DNA of 43,436 nucleotides from Bacteroides rodentium JCM 16496 (GTDB lineage Bacteria > Bacteroidota > Bacteroidia > Bacteroidales > Bacteroidaceae). Positions 35,588-43,436 of the stretch are shown here, piece after piece. How positions within the stretch are numbered: position 1 is the stretch's first letter; every line of letters starts with the position of its first letter. The notes below the pieces were generated by a model. The model was not told the DNA's origin. It was given only the letters and a program-made list of their open reading frames with translations, and did no database searches. The translations under genes and the position numbers were made by a program. Location: contig NZ_BAKJ01000042.1 of assembly GCF_000614125.1 (NCBI RefSeq), forward strand, positions 1 to 43,436, written 5' to 3'.

Positions 35588-36990
35588 TCAATACGCCTCT
35601 TTGTCGCCCTGTACGGCATTCTTCACCGTCTTGTATATAATGTATATGTCGAGCAGGAAGGTCCAGTGCTCCAGGTACCAGACGTCGCGTTCCACGCGTC
35701 CTTCCATCTGCCAGAGTTCCTTGGTCTCGCCCCGGTAGCCGGTGACTTGCGCCCAGCCGGTGATGCCGGGTTTCACCAGGTGGCGGACCATGTATTTGTC
35801 GATAAGGCGTGAATACTCTTCGGTATGCTTCAGCATGTGTGGCCGCGGACCCACGACAGACATCTGCCCCAGCAGCACATTGATGAACTGGGGAAGCTCG
35901 TCGATGCTGGTCCGCCGCATGAAATCGCCGATTTTCGTCTTGCGCGGGTCTCAATCGTAGCCTGCACCTTGTCGCTGTCCACATTGACACGCATCGAACG
36001 GAATTTATAGCACCAGAACTCTTTGCCGTTTTCTCCGCTCCGCTTCTGCTTGAAGAAGATGGGACCCGGCGAGGAGAGCTTGATGGCCGCACCAATGATA
36101 AGGTAAATGAAAGGAAATACCGTGCAGAGGAAGAGCAGGGAGAAAAAGATGTCGAAGGTCCTTTTCAGCATGCGGTTCTCCACTTGTGCCAGGGGTTCCT
36201 TACGTATGGAGAGTATGGGAATGTTGCCGAACATGTCGAAATACATGCGGCGGTGCACGTAGTTGCGGATGTTGGGCACATTGTAGAAGCGGATCAGGTG
36301 GTTCTCGCAATAGTTGATGATGGGGACTATCTCGTAGCTGTAGTCGGAAGACAGGCTACAGTAGATTTGGTCGGTGTGGTGCTTCGCCAGATAGGCTACA
36401 ACTTCTTTGGGATGCCCCAGATAGGGAACGTTTTCGGGAAAATTGCGGGATAGCGAGTCGCTGAAATAGCCGTTGACACGGAACCCCACCGTGGAATTTT
36501 GGGTCATCTCCCGGTAGAGCTCAATCATGTTCTTGTTGTCACCCACCAGGGTGATGCTACATGAGTTGCCTCCGTATTTCCGGTACTGTTTGAGCAGATA
36601 ACGGCATGTCAGCCTGTAGGTGGTCAGAATGATAAAGAAGATGCCGTAGAAACATACGAAAAAACGGAATGAAAAGGCGCCGACTTCTGCCAGGCTGTTC
36701 AGGCTTATGAATACGACTGCATGCAGGATTGTGTTGCGGAAAGCCCGGCGGACAATCTGTTCCGGACGTATGATGCGTCGGTGCAGCACTACGCCGTTAT
36801 AGTAGTTGCAAAGCAGGTAGACGAGGTTCATCCGTACCAACAGCTGGGGCAATGAATGTGTAGATTCATTGCCCTGTGTCTGGTAATCAAAAATGTAATA
36901 TAGTGAGATGAAAATGATGTTCAGTAAGGATAAGTCGCCAAAGATAATGACAAACTTAATCACGTTATTGAATTGGAGAACTTGTTTCAT
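35588..36990 (-). pseudogene. Undecaprenyl-phosphate sugar phosphotransferase (WcaJ-like), frameshifted near 35950
   Basis: Initiating sugar-1-phosphate transferase of the capsule. The N-terminal part has several membrane helices and a CoA-binding-like domain (CSITLVGDNKNMIELYRE). The catalytic domain follows: RTFDIFFSLLFLCTVFPFIY, SSPGPIFFKQKRSGENGKEF, CYKFRSM. The frame breaks after ATIE and continues in another frame with DPRKTKIGDFMRRTSIDELP, GPRPHM and KPGITGWAQVTGYRGE to the stop at 35588. One missing G near 35950 restores 467 aa. It is the first gene of the front-end operon, 89 bp from the nearest recombination site. Confidence 0.87.
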
Positions 36991-37078
36991 AATTCATACT
37001 AATCTAAATGGTTTTCACTCTTATTAAATGGTATGGAAAGAGAACAATGACTCTTTTTCACTCTTACTTTGTATTAAG

Positions 37079-37445
37079 CATTCTCTTACTTACAAGGTAA
37101 GGGAGACCAATACTCCCTTACTTACAAGGTAAGAGGTGGTGTTTTATTTAGAAGATAATCTTATAAATCAGCAATTAAAAGGTGTTTTACATTAAAAGGC
37201 TATATATGTAATTAAAATGTAAAACGATATTTTATCTCATAATTAAATTTAATTTTTGAAGTTAAAATGGAGGTGTTTATGTAAATATATAAGACTGAAA
37301 AAATGAGTGGATGTAATGTGTGTTGTATCTATATATGAGGTATGTATGAATTAAAAAAATAAATCTATTTTTTGCGATTGTAGTAATCTTTTTCATATCT
37401 TTGCAGCCGCAAAACATATTCTCTTACCTTGTAAGTAAGAGAATG
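37079..37445. promoter_or_regulatory. Invertible promoter segment with three recombinase core sites
   Basis: Site A at 37085-37101 and site C at 37423-37439 are inverted copies of CTTACTTACAAGGTAAG; the match extends to 23 bp (37079-37101 and 37423-37445). Site B at 37117-37133 is the same 17-mer in the orientation of A. Each has 5-bp arms CTTAC/GTAAG around an asymmetric 7-bp centre (TTACAAG), as expected for tyrosine recombinases. The AT-rich segment between them carries a rightward promoter. The rest of 36991-37503 has no gene; a 12-bp direct repeat TTTTCACTCTTA lies at 37012 and 37055. Confidence 0.88.
37371..37403 (+). promoter_or_regulatory. CPS promoter in off orientation
   Basis: TTTG at 37371-37374 and TATCTTTG at 37396-37403, 21 bp apart, match the Bacteroides -33/-7 consensus. 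It reads rightward, away from the sugar transferase gene and into the 3' end of the recombinase gene. Inversion between sites A or B and C would turn it leftward, toward 36990. No such promoter reads leftward in the segment now. Confidence 0.82.
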
Positions 37446-37503
37446 AAATTGACGAATAAAAGTACTCCTATACAAATAGGAATACTTTTACAAATTCTAG
37501 TTC

Positions 37504-38430
37504 TCAGGGCTTTCTCTTTTTGTTTGGATGAATTGTCGCAATCACTTTTTTATTTGCTTTACTCATCGCATTGTTGTCAAAAGAAGCGAGGTAAACGTGG
37601 GTTACCTTTTCAGAAGTATGTCCTAAGCTTTCACTAATCACAGAAATGGCCACTCCTTCGTCTTTGGCAGTGGTGGCCCAGCTATGCCGGGCTACATAAG
37701 ATGTTAATGGAATACTTAACCGTAACATCTTCGAAAGTGTGTGTAAATGTTGGTTGTAGAGCCGTAGGGCACTTTTGTATTGTCTGTAACCATCTTCTCC
37801 GGTCAGTGATAATATCGGTAACAAATAGGGGGAAGAGGCGGCTTCGTTCTTATACCTGTTTATAATCTGTGCGGCATACGACTCTATATGTACGGACAAT
37901 TGCTGACGGGTCTTATGGCGGTAATAATAAATGGTATTGTGCTTGACATCCGTTTTGCGAAGATGTACAAGGTCTACAAACGGAATGCCTCGTAAGTAAA
38001 AACTTAACAAAAACATGTCGCGGCTGAAACGCAAAGGGGGCTTCTTCTCCAAATCGAGATTTACCAGGCGCCGGATTAGTGAAGGGGAGATGGCCCGTTT
38101 GGCGGTAGGCTCATAGCCGGTGAATACATAGGCGAACAAATCGTCTATGCTGTGTGTGAATGGGATGCCTTGTTCGGCAGCCTGGTGAGAGATGGAACGG
38201 AGCATACGCATATAGGTGGATATGGTATTATGGCGCCGCCCTTCGCCGAGCAGCCGGTCTTCGTATTGCTTGATGAGGCTAGGAGTGAGCTCTGCAAAAG
38301 TGATGGAACGGTGGCCGATGAAGCGGAAAAAGCTGTTCACTGTACTGGTATATATGCCGGATGTACTGTATCGTCCGGCTTGTTTTGTCCGCTGTATCAG
38401 AGAAGCGGAAAAATTTTGTATGGTATTCAT
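37504..38430 (-). CDS. Tyrosine-type site-specific recombinase
   Basis: 308-aa tyrosine recombinase. The N-terminal SAM-like domain has TSTVNSFFRFIGH and RRHNTISTYMRMLRSISHQA. The catalytic part has FYLRGIPFVDLVHL (first Arg), YYYRHKTRQQLSV (Lys), SYVARHSWATT (HxxR-type) and ISESLGHTSEKVTHVYL (GH and nucleophile Tyr). It lies right beside the inverted repeats and is probably the invertase for the CPS promoter, as for similar genes at Bacteroides capsule loci. Its 3' end receives the promoter in the present orientation, giving antisense transcription. Confidence 0.9.
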   Translation of the reverse strand: MNTIQNFSASLIQRTKQAGRYSTSGIYTSTVNSFFRFIGHRSITFAELTPSLIKQYEDRLLGEGRRHNTISTYMRMLRSISHQAAEQGIPFTHSIDDLFAYVFTGYEPTAKRAISPSLIRRLVNLDLEKKPPLRFSRDMFLLSFYLRGIPFVDLVHLRKTDVKHNTIYYYRHKTRQQLSVHIESYAAQIINRYKNEAASSPYLLPILSLTGEDGYRQYKSALRLYNQHLHTLSKMLRLSIPLTSYVARHSWATTAKDEGVAISVISESLGHTSEKVTHVYLASFDNNAMSKANKKVIATIHPNKKRKP

Positions 38431-38574
38431 AATCTGAATTTTAATATTTTAAATACATATAAAACAACCTTGAGCATGAAATGATTGTATGGCAATCAAT
38501 ACACGCTTAAGGGAAAAATGGTAAAATTTCTATATAAATTCAGATATGTACTCTCCGGGCAGACAGGTGGAGGG

Positions 38575-39158
38575 CTACAGTATGCCCGAACGTACCCGAC
38601 TCAGTGTTTCGGGGGTCATCAGCAGATAGGACGCAATGTGCGACAAGGGAGCCCGCTTGATGACTTCGGGCTGATGTTCCATGAGCTGGTTGTAGCGCTC
38701 GCGTGCAGTCTCAAACCGCCAGGAGTCAGCCTTTACTTGTGAGACAATCAGGAATATTCCAGAATTTTCCGATAGAACATGTTTATTTCCCATGAGATTT
38801 CGGTAAGTGCCAGCAGCTTGTTGTATGGCAGCAGGTATACGACACTCGGTTCAAGTGCCTCAATCATGAGGTGGGTGGGTTCCTGTTTCAGGGTACTTTC
38901 TATGCAGATGATGATGCAGCCTTCGTAGGAAAAGTGTTCGGTGACGTCTTTGCCGTTTTTATAATAGAATTGGCGCAACATGCCTTTTCCTACAAATACG
39001 ATATTATGGCTTATCTGCCCTTCATTGAGTAATAATGCGCCCTTTTCTACTTCCTTGCGAATGAGGATTTCCTCTATCAACTTTCTTCCCTCGGGAGCCA
39101 TGCCCGGATAGCGGGAGTTGATAGCGGCATCTACGGTTTCTTTCAATAGTGCATCCAT
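38575..39158 (-). pseudogene. Crp/Fnr-type regulator, frameshifted near 38752
   Basis: Cyclic-nucleotide-binding-like regulator of the Crp/Fnr superfamily. The N-terminal effector domain has RKEVEKGALLLNEGQISHNI, VFVGKGMLRQFYYKNGKDVT and LEPSVVYLLPYNKLLAL. The frame ends after RKILEYS. With one added C it continues LIVSQVKADSWRFETARERY and a C-terminal HTH region (PLSHIASYLLMTPETLSRVR), 194 aa. A single undercalled C in CCC explains it. It is divergent from nothing close by and is probably a housekeeping regulator. Confidence 0.87.
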
Positions 39159-39225
39159 AAGACCATGATTTGTTTATTCAGTAAGCAAGACCGGTAAAGT
39201 TCGGTCCGCTTCTGCTTTCGGGGGG

Positions 39226-39256
39226 CAAAGATAGTGCAAACCGAATGCAGAACAAA
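39226..39256 (-). promoter_or_regulatory. Promoter of the Crp/Fnr gene
   Basis: On the minus strand, TTTG (39253-39256) and TATCTTTG (39226-39233) with a 19-bp spacer, a full match to the Bacteroides promoter consensus, 68 bp before the start codon. Confidence 0.8.
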
Positions 39257-39327
39257 ATGAACGTGTTCATTTTTTATGCTGAGGTGCAGCCTATCTTCGC
39301 TTTTAGGCAAAGATAGGACTTTTGGAA

Positions 39328-40675
39328 TTAAAAACAATTCCGGATGAAGCTTTTGTTTACCCATTTCATGCCATACCAGCGTCGGACGAAAATGAAGCCG
39401 CGGATATTCTCGTCCAACAGGAAGGCTACCCACATGCCGCAGATGCCCCAGCCGAAGGGGAAACCGAAAAGGTATCCCACACCTACAGCTACACTCCACT
39501 GCACCACCAACCTACGTAGAAGGGGTAGTTGACATCTCCTGCCGCACGAAGAGCATTGGTGGCGAAGATGTTGATGGGGCGGCCTATTTCAAGGAGTACA
39601 TCTATGATAAGGATGGCGGCACCCATACGTATGATGTCGGGGTTGGACGTGAGCCAGCCAAAAATGACATGTCCCGAAAGGGCGAGGATGCAGGACAGCA
39701 TGACGGTAATCATGACGGATTTCTTCATGACGTATTTTCCCATAAGGAAGGCTGCGTGAGGTTTCTTCTCGCCTATCAGATGCCCGATACAGATGGCGCC
39801 GCCTTGGGCCATGGAGATGCTGAACAGATAGGCGAACATGATGATGTTGACACAATAGGTACGGGTAGCGAGCGCTTCCACTCCCAGCATGTTGATGAAG
39901 TAAGTGATGACGACTTGCGACGAGCTGTACGACAATTGTTCGCCGGCAGAGGGTAGACCTACCTTCATCAGATTCTTTAGTTCTATCCATGGGAAAGGGC
40001 GGAAGTATGCCACCGGGAAACGGTGGATGTGCTTGCGGAACAGTATGACGAACAGTATAATCATGGAGACACCCCGGCTGAAGGCTGTGGAGATGGCGGC
40101 GCTTCCACACCCAGTTCCGGAAAGCCGAAGCGCCCGAAGATGAGGGAGTAGTTTCCGGTAATATTGAGGATATTGACCACGACGGTGACCATCATCGGGT
40201 AGATGGCTTTGTTGGCACTGCGCAGGGAGGCGGAGAGGGTGAGGGATAATGCCTGGAAGAAGGCGAAAGCGCCTACGATACGCATATAGTCCATGCCGTC
40301 CTGCATCAATTCGGTGGTGAGCCCCATCAGTTGGAGGATGGGGCGGGCACAGAAAAACAGTACCAGGCTGACCGTGATGCCGACCACCAGGTTGATGAGG
40401 ATGGATACGCCGACTACTTGCACCACTTTTTTATGCAGTTTCGCACCGAGATACTGGGAACACAGAACGGACGTTCCGAGGTTGATGACTTCGAAAACGA
40501 GGAAAGTGAGCATGATAATCTGGTTGACTACCCCTACGGCGGCAACACTGTTGTCCGAGTGGCGGCTCAGCATGATGGTGTCCACAGCACCGAGCATCAT
40601 GATGAGAAGTGTCTCTATAAAGATGGGGGCGGCCAGCTTGGCGAGCCGCTTTTTCAGGTTTTCTTGTTGTATCAT
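39328..40675 (-). pseudogene. MATE family efflux transporter, two frameshifts
   Basis: Twelve-helix MATE exporter. The first part has LAAPIFIETLLIMMLGAVDT, RHSDNSVAAVGVVNQ and ICSQYLG-like sequence. It breaks after FPELGVE near 40100; one added G continues GAAISTAFSRGVSMIILF. After DVNYPFYVG near 39505 a second missing base separates VVQWSVAVGVGYLFGFPFG and the end at 39328. Repaired length is 449 aa, normal for the family. Both lesions are in G runs and fit read errors. Likely a drug/sodium antiporter; substrate unknown. Confidence 0.87.
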
Positions 40676-40710
40676 TGTCCGTGTATGTGCACTATACTTT
40701 AAAAATTGCG

Positions 40711-40718
40711 CAAAGATA
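40711..40718 (-). promoter_or_regulatory. -7 element of the MATE gene
   Basis: TATCTTTG on the minus strand, 36 bp before the ATG. A clear -33 TTTG is not visible; a TTTTC occurs near the expected position. Confidence 0.55.
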
Positions 40719-40838
40719 AGGAAAGGTTGAAAAGGACGGTTTGATATGTATCAAATTTTTTTTTCTTGTTTTAGGGTTTGAGTGTTAACGTGTTATCTCA
40801 AATTGTATGAAAACGGTGAAAAAAATATGTAGGAAAGA

Positions 40839-40870
40839 TTTGCACAGTCCAAAAGTTTGCCCTACATTTG
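40839..40870 (+). promoter_or_regulatory. Promoter of the tRNA-Ser-Lys-Glu cluster
   Basis: TTTG at 40839-40842 and TACATTTG at 40863-40870, 20-bp spacer. The first tRNA begins 35 bp further. Confidence 0.82.
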
Positions 40871-40904
40871 CACCGCATTTGAGAAGAATGCTGGTTATAA
40901 AAAA

Positions 40905-40994
40905 GGAAGTTTGGGTGAGTGGCTGAAACCACCAGTTTGCTAAACTGACGTACGGGTAACCGTACCGGGGGTTCGAATCCCCCAGCTTCCGCCA
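40905..40994 (+). tRNA. tRNA-Ser (GCT)
   Basis: Class II tRNA with 7-bp acceptor stem (GGAAGTT with AGCTTCC), anticodon GCT in TTTGCTAAAC, a long variable arm (ACGTACGGGTAACCGTACC) and T arm GGGGGTTCGAATCCCCC. CCA is encoded at 40992-40994. Confidence 0.95.
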
Positions 40995-40997
40995 GAT

Positions 40998-41070
40998 GCA
41001 CTCTTAGCTCAGTTGGTAGAGCAACTGACTCTTAATCAGTGGGTCCAGGGTTCGAATCCCTGAGGGTGTA
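40998..41070 (+). tRNA. tRNA-Lys (CTT)
   Basis: Acceptor GCACTCT with AGGGTGT, D arm TAGCTCAGTTGGTAGAGC, anticodon CTT in ACTCTTAATC, T arm CAGGGTTCGAATCCCTG. CCA is not encoded. Confidence 0.95.
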
Positions 41071-41085
41071 CAAGACAAATGCGAG

Positions 41086-41157
41086 GGTGGGTTCATCTAA
41101 CGGTTAGGATACATGCCTCTCACGCATGGTATACGAGTTCGATTCTCGTACCCACTA
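41086..41157 (+). tRNA. tRNA-Glu (CTC)
   Basis: Acceptor GGTGGGT with ACCCACT, anticodon stem CATGC/GCATG with loop CTCTCAC (anticodon CTC), T arm ACGAGTTCGATTCTCGT. Third gene of the cluster. Confidence 0.93.
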
Positions 41158-41170
41158 CAAAAATCATCGG

Positions 41171-41204
41171 AACGGTTACCATGGTAAGGTATACCGTTTT
41201 TTTT
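41171..41204 (+). terminator. Terminator of the tRNA cluster
   Basis: AACGGTTACC pairs with GGTATACCGTT (one bulged T) around loop ATGGTAA, followed by eight T. It lies 13 bp after tRNA-Glu and ends at the convergent radical SAM gene. Confidence 0.82.
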
Positions 41205-42855
41205 ATGTCTTTTCGTTTTTCCCTTTGGCTTTGAATACTGGTTCTGCTTTTTGTGTTTCCGATTCGAAGCCGAACCAATAACCGTTTTGGGTATTGTCGT
41301 CAATGGGTAGGAAACATAAGCGGAGGCTTTCTTTGTAGTTTCCATAGATGACTTCCCAATATTCCGGTGGTATCTGGCGCTTGGTCTTGACTTTCTCTGC
41401 CGGCTTTTTCTTTAATGACATGCCAGCCTCTATCCAGGCAATGGTGACCATGATTTGATAGGCCGGATAATGCATACTGCAGAATTCATAGAGTACGAGG
41501 CCTCGCTTTTCCAGGCTCATGGGCTGGTCTATAAGATTTTTATCGATTAAAAATTCCAGAAAGCAGCGTAGGAAGTCGTTGTCATCCAGAATCAGCTTGC
41601 GGGTGATGGTTTGCCAAGCAGTTGTGTTGTAGAATCCGTCCAGAAGACGTGACAGTTGCCGGGCTGTTTGAAGTTCGTTGACACTGATTTCATTTGTTTG
41701 AAGTACTTCATAAGGGGGGAGAGGAGAATATCGGATGCCCAATTCTTCCGCTCTTCTTCTCATTTCCGTGCCGGGAAGCAGTTTCAGGGATTCAAGCTGT
41801 ATCTCGCCGGCATTGTATCCGGCAAGTGTACGCACGTCTTCAAATATTTCGGATAGGCGGTATAGAGGCAATCCGGCAATGAGGTCGGCGTGTGTTTCCA
41901 TATTGGGTAGAGAACATAGGAAACGAAGACCTTGCAGTGAGTCCTCCAGGCTTCCCATCCGACGGCTTTTCTGGAGGACCGGTTCGCGCAGGCTTTGAAT
42001 GCCGGCCTCGAGATGGAGCAATCCTTGAGGTAGCTTTTTCAATTCATTTTTCAGCTCTTCGGATAATAGTGCAGGATGTATCTCCAAATGAAAACGTATG
42101 TCCGGGTTGAATTCCAGGAAAAGTTGCAGTAATTCTTTAGCACGGCGCGGATTATAATTAAAGGTACGGTCGAGGACGCGTACGTTTTTTATTCCATGGC
42201 TGTGGATAATTTGAAGGCGTTCACGGATACTTTCAATGGACAGTGTGCGTACCGGTTTTTCTCCGCCGCTGACACAGAATGCGCATGTGTTGAAACAGCC
42301 TCGGGTAGTCTCCAGTTGTACAAATGGTTTGCTCCAGTTGAAGAAACAGCTGTTTTCCGGTGGTACGAGCCGGGAAAAATTGAGTACGCGGGCTATGCCG
42401 TTGTCTATGTATTGCTTTTGAGGATTGATATAGCAAAGTCCCGGAATACTGTTCCATTTTTCCGGCTGGTTCCAGCAAGACAGCCATTGGGGGAATGCTT
42501 CTTCTCCCTCTCCCCTGAATACACAGTCGATGAAAGGGTTTTTATGTAGAAAGTCTTCATTGTCTCCTAAGAATTCAGGTCCGCCCAAGATGAAGCAGCT
42601 ATCGGGAAGCAATGCTTTCAGTCTTGCTGTGATGTGCAGCAGTTGTTCGTGGTTGAACAGCCATGTTGTTGCAGCAATGATGTCGGGTTGGTGTCGGTAT
42701 ATTTCGTCGACAATCATTCCTACGTTTTCATTGATGGTGGCAGATACGATTTCCCATTTTATGGAATTGTTCTTTGCTATTTGTGCGTGCAGTGCTGGGA
42801 GTGCCAGTGAAGAGTGTGCATATGAGCTATTGAGGTCTATCCAAAGAATTTTCAT
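41203..42855 (-). CDS. B12-binding domain radical SAM protein (DUF4080 type)
   Basis: Radical SAM enzyme with an N-terminal cobalamin-binding domain (MKILWIDLNSSYAHSSLALP; PDIIAATTWLFNHEQLLHIT; FILGGPEFLG). The cluster motif is TTRGCFNTCAFCVSGG (CxxxCxxC), then VRVLDRTFNYNPRRAKELL and a C-terminal DUF4080-like region. About 550 aa from the ATG at 42855. I prefer this start because the -7 promoter box (42878-42885) lies inside the longer frame that runs to 42963. Probably a B12-dependent methyltransferase-type enzyme; substrate unknown. Confidence 0.88.
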   Translation of the reverse strand: MKILWIDLNSSYAHSSLALPALHAQIAKNNSIKWEIVSATINENVGMIVDEIYRHQPDIIAATTWLFNHEQLLHITARLKALLPDSCFILGGPEFLGDNEDFLHKNPFIDCVFRGEGEEAFPQWLSCWNQPEKWNSIPGLCYINPQKQYIDNGIARVLNFSRLVPPENSCFFNWSKPFVQLETTRGCFNTCAFCVSGGEKPVRTLSIESIRERLQIIHSHGIKNVRVLDRTFNYNPRRAKELLQLFLEFNPDIRFHLEIHPALLSEELKNELKKLPQGLLHLEAGIQSLREPVLQKSRRMGSLEDSLQGLRFLCSLPNMETHADLIAGLPLYRLSEIFEDVRTLAGYNAGEIQLESLKLLPGTEMRRRAEELGIRYSPLPPYEVLQTNEISVNELQTARQLSRLLDGFYNTTAWQTITRKLILDDNDFLRCFLEFLIDKNLIDQPMSLEKRGLVLYEFCSMHYPAYQIMVTIAWIEAGMSLKKKPAEKVKTKRQIPPEYWEVIYGNYKESLRLCFLPIDDNTQNGYWFGFESETQKAEPVFKAKGKNEKT

Positions 42856-42877
42856 GTTTGATTGAATTTCATCTTTG

Positions 42878-42885
42878 CAAAGATA
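42878..42885 (-). promoter_or_regulatory. -7 element of the radical SAM gene
   Basis: TATCTTTG on the minus strand, 22 bp before the ATG at 42855. A TTTG about 23 bp upstream (in CTTTTTGTTT) may be the -33. Confidence 0.6.
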
Positions 42886-42918
42886 ACTGATTTTGCTTTT
42901 CGTATAAACAAAAAGAGC

Positions 42919-43162
42919 TATATTTGCATGGTGGAAATTGAAAATGGTTGGATGTAAACGCAATTTTTTAAAATAGATGTAAAAGGAAGGGGAGTACTGT
43001 TAAGTGTGGCTGATACAAAATGTGAAATATCGGAATAAGTTTCCGGTTATTTTGAGCATTTTGAGAAAGTGGACTCTTTTGTACAAGTAAACTGGTTTAG
43101 GCAATTGACCCCTTCCTATAATGTAAGGATACTCCGTGAGGAGTATCCTTACGATTTTTTTT
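42919..43162 (+). ncRNA. Candidate intergenic small RNA (about 230 nt)
   Basis: The gap 42856-43249 has no supported gene. A plus-strand TATATTTG (-7 type) at 42919-42926, with a TTTG at 42892-42895 (spacing 23, slightly long), could start a transcript near 42933. It would end at the strong hairpin at 43123-43162. No coding frame longer than about 10 codons begins near that start. Confidence 0.35.
43123..43162 (+). terminator. Strong intrinsic terminator
   Basis: GTAAGGATACTCC and GGAGTATCCTTAC form a perfect 13-bp stem with loop GTGA, followed by GA and eight T. It is oriented for plus-strand transcription, though no plus-strand gene lies upstream after the tRNA cluster. Confidence 0.85.
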
Positions 43163-43249
43163 ATGCCCCAGTCTCTCCCCCTTTGTTGTGGCTGTTTGGG
43201 CAATAACAAAAAAGAGGAACATTCTTATCGAATTTCCTCTTTTTATGGG

Positions 43250-43323
43250 GGTGGCAGATGGGACTCGAACCCACGACATTCAGAACCACAATCTGACGCT
43301 CTAACCAACTGAACTACAGCCAC
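43250..43323 (-). tRNA. tRNA-His (GTG)
   Basis: On the minus strand: acceptor GTGGCTG with CTGCCAC, anticodon GTG in GATTGTGGTTC, T arm GTGGGTTCGAGTCCCAT. The base before it (43324) gives the extra 5' G characteristic of tRNA-His. Confidence 0.95.
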
Positions 43324-43351
43324 CATGTTAGTGCATTTCTTAAATGCGGTG

Positions 43352-43382
43352 CAAAGATAGAGATAATCTTTAATATTGCAAA
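43352..43382 (-). promoter_or_regulatory. Promoter of tRNA-His
   Basis: TTTG (43379-43382) and TATCTTTG (43352-43359) on the minus strand with 19-bp spacing, 28 bp before the tRNA. Confidence 0.8.
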
Positions 43383-43436
43383 GAATGAGACGGATTTTTT
43401 TGATATTTCTGCATTATTTTTTCTTCTCTGAAGAGT

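Noticed and set aside
1..43436. CRISPR array
   Set aside because: The only regularly spaced repeats (30245-30325) have 13-bp units with 10-bp spacers, far too short, and no cas genes are present.

Overview
The window comes from a gut Bacteroidales chromosome, most likely Bacteroides. The signs are the family promoter elements (TAnnTTTG at -7, TTTG about 20 bp upstream), an UpxY antiterminator, a smalltalk small protein, DUF4248 and VirE/BT4734-type genes, and capsular polysaccharide (CPS) genes next to a tyrosine recombinase and an invertible promoter.

Layout. (1) 0.1-1.4 kb: an AAA_14/DUF4143 ATPase. (2) 1.5-20.8 kb: one minus-strand operon of about 17 tightly packed or overlapping genes that make and decorate a surface polysaccharide. 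It encodes a flippase, a polymerase, several glycosyltransferases, a pyruvyl transferase with an F420-hydrogenase-beta-like partner, four membrane acyltransferases, two hexapeptide acetyltransferases, an SGNH hydrolase, and an acyl-carrier-protein module (ACP, ketoreductase, MaoC-type hotdog protein, FkbH-like protein). (3) 20.8-27.0 kb: an accessory island of four minus-strand genes (MNT nucleotidyltransferase, two near-identical AAA-ATPase-like/PDDEXK_9 genes, and an ATPase-nuclease between them), each gene followed by a copy of one roughly 110-bp repeat. (4) 27.2-31.5 kb: a Bacteroides cassette (VirE-type protein, DUF4248, HU-like protein, smalltalk, amidase). (5) 31.5-37.0 kb: the CPS front end on the minus strand, in transcription order sugar transferase, Wza, Wzc-type kinase, UpxY. 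(6) 37.0-38.4 kb: an invertible promoter segment and its likely recombinase. (7) 38.5-43.4 kb: housekeeping genes: a Crp/Fnr regulator, a MATE exporter, tRNA-Ser/Lys/Glu, a B12-radical SAM protein and tRNA-His.

How it works together. The only good promoter in the invertible segment points away from the CPS operon in this sequence, so the front-end operon looks OFF and inversion should turn it ON. A second layer of variation lies inside the operon: four genes carry poly-G tracts of 8, 9, 10 and 11 bases near the 5' end or at a catalytic block. Two read in frame (a fucosyltransferase-like gene and an acyltransferase). Two are out of frame by one base (another acyltransferase and the SGNH hydrolase). 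This suggests on/off switching of polysaccharide decoration by slipped-strand mispairing, layered under promoter inversion. This is the most interesting system here.

Caution. At least nine other genes carry frameshifts that a single restored base would repair (wzy-like, HU, amidase, wzc-like twice, sugar transferase, crp-like, MATE twice, and a small gene at 27.3 kb). Nearly all are consistent with one missing base, often inside a short run. That is a signature of sequence undercalling, so tract lengths and broken-gene calls need raw-read confirmation.
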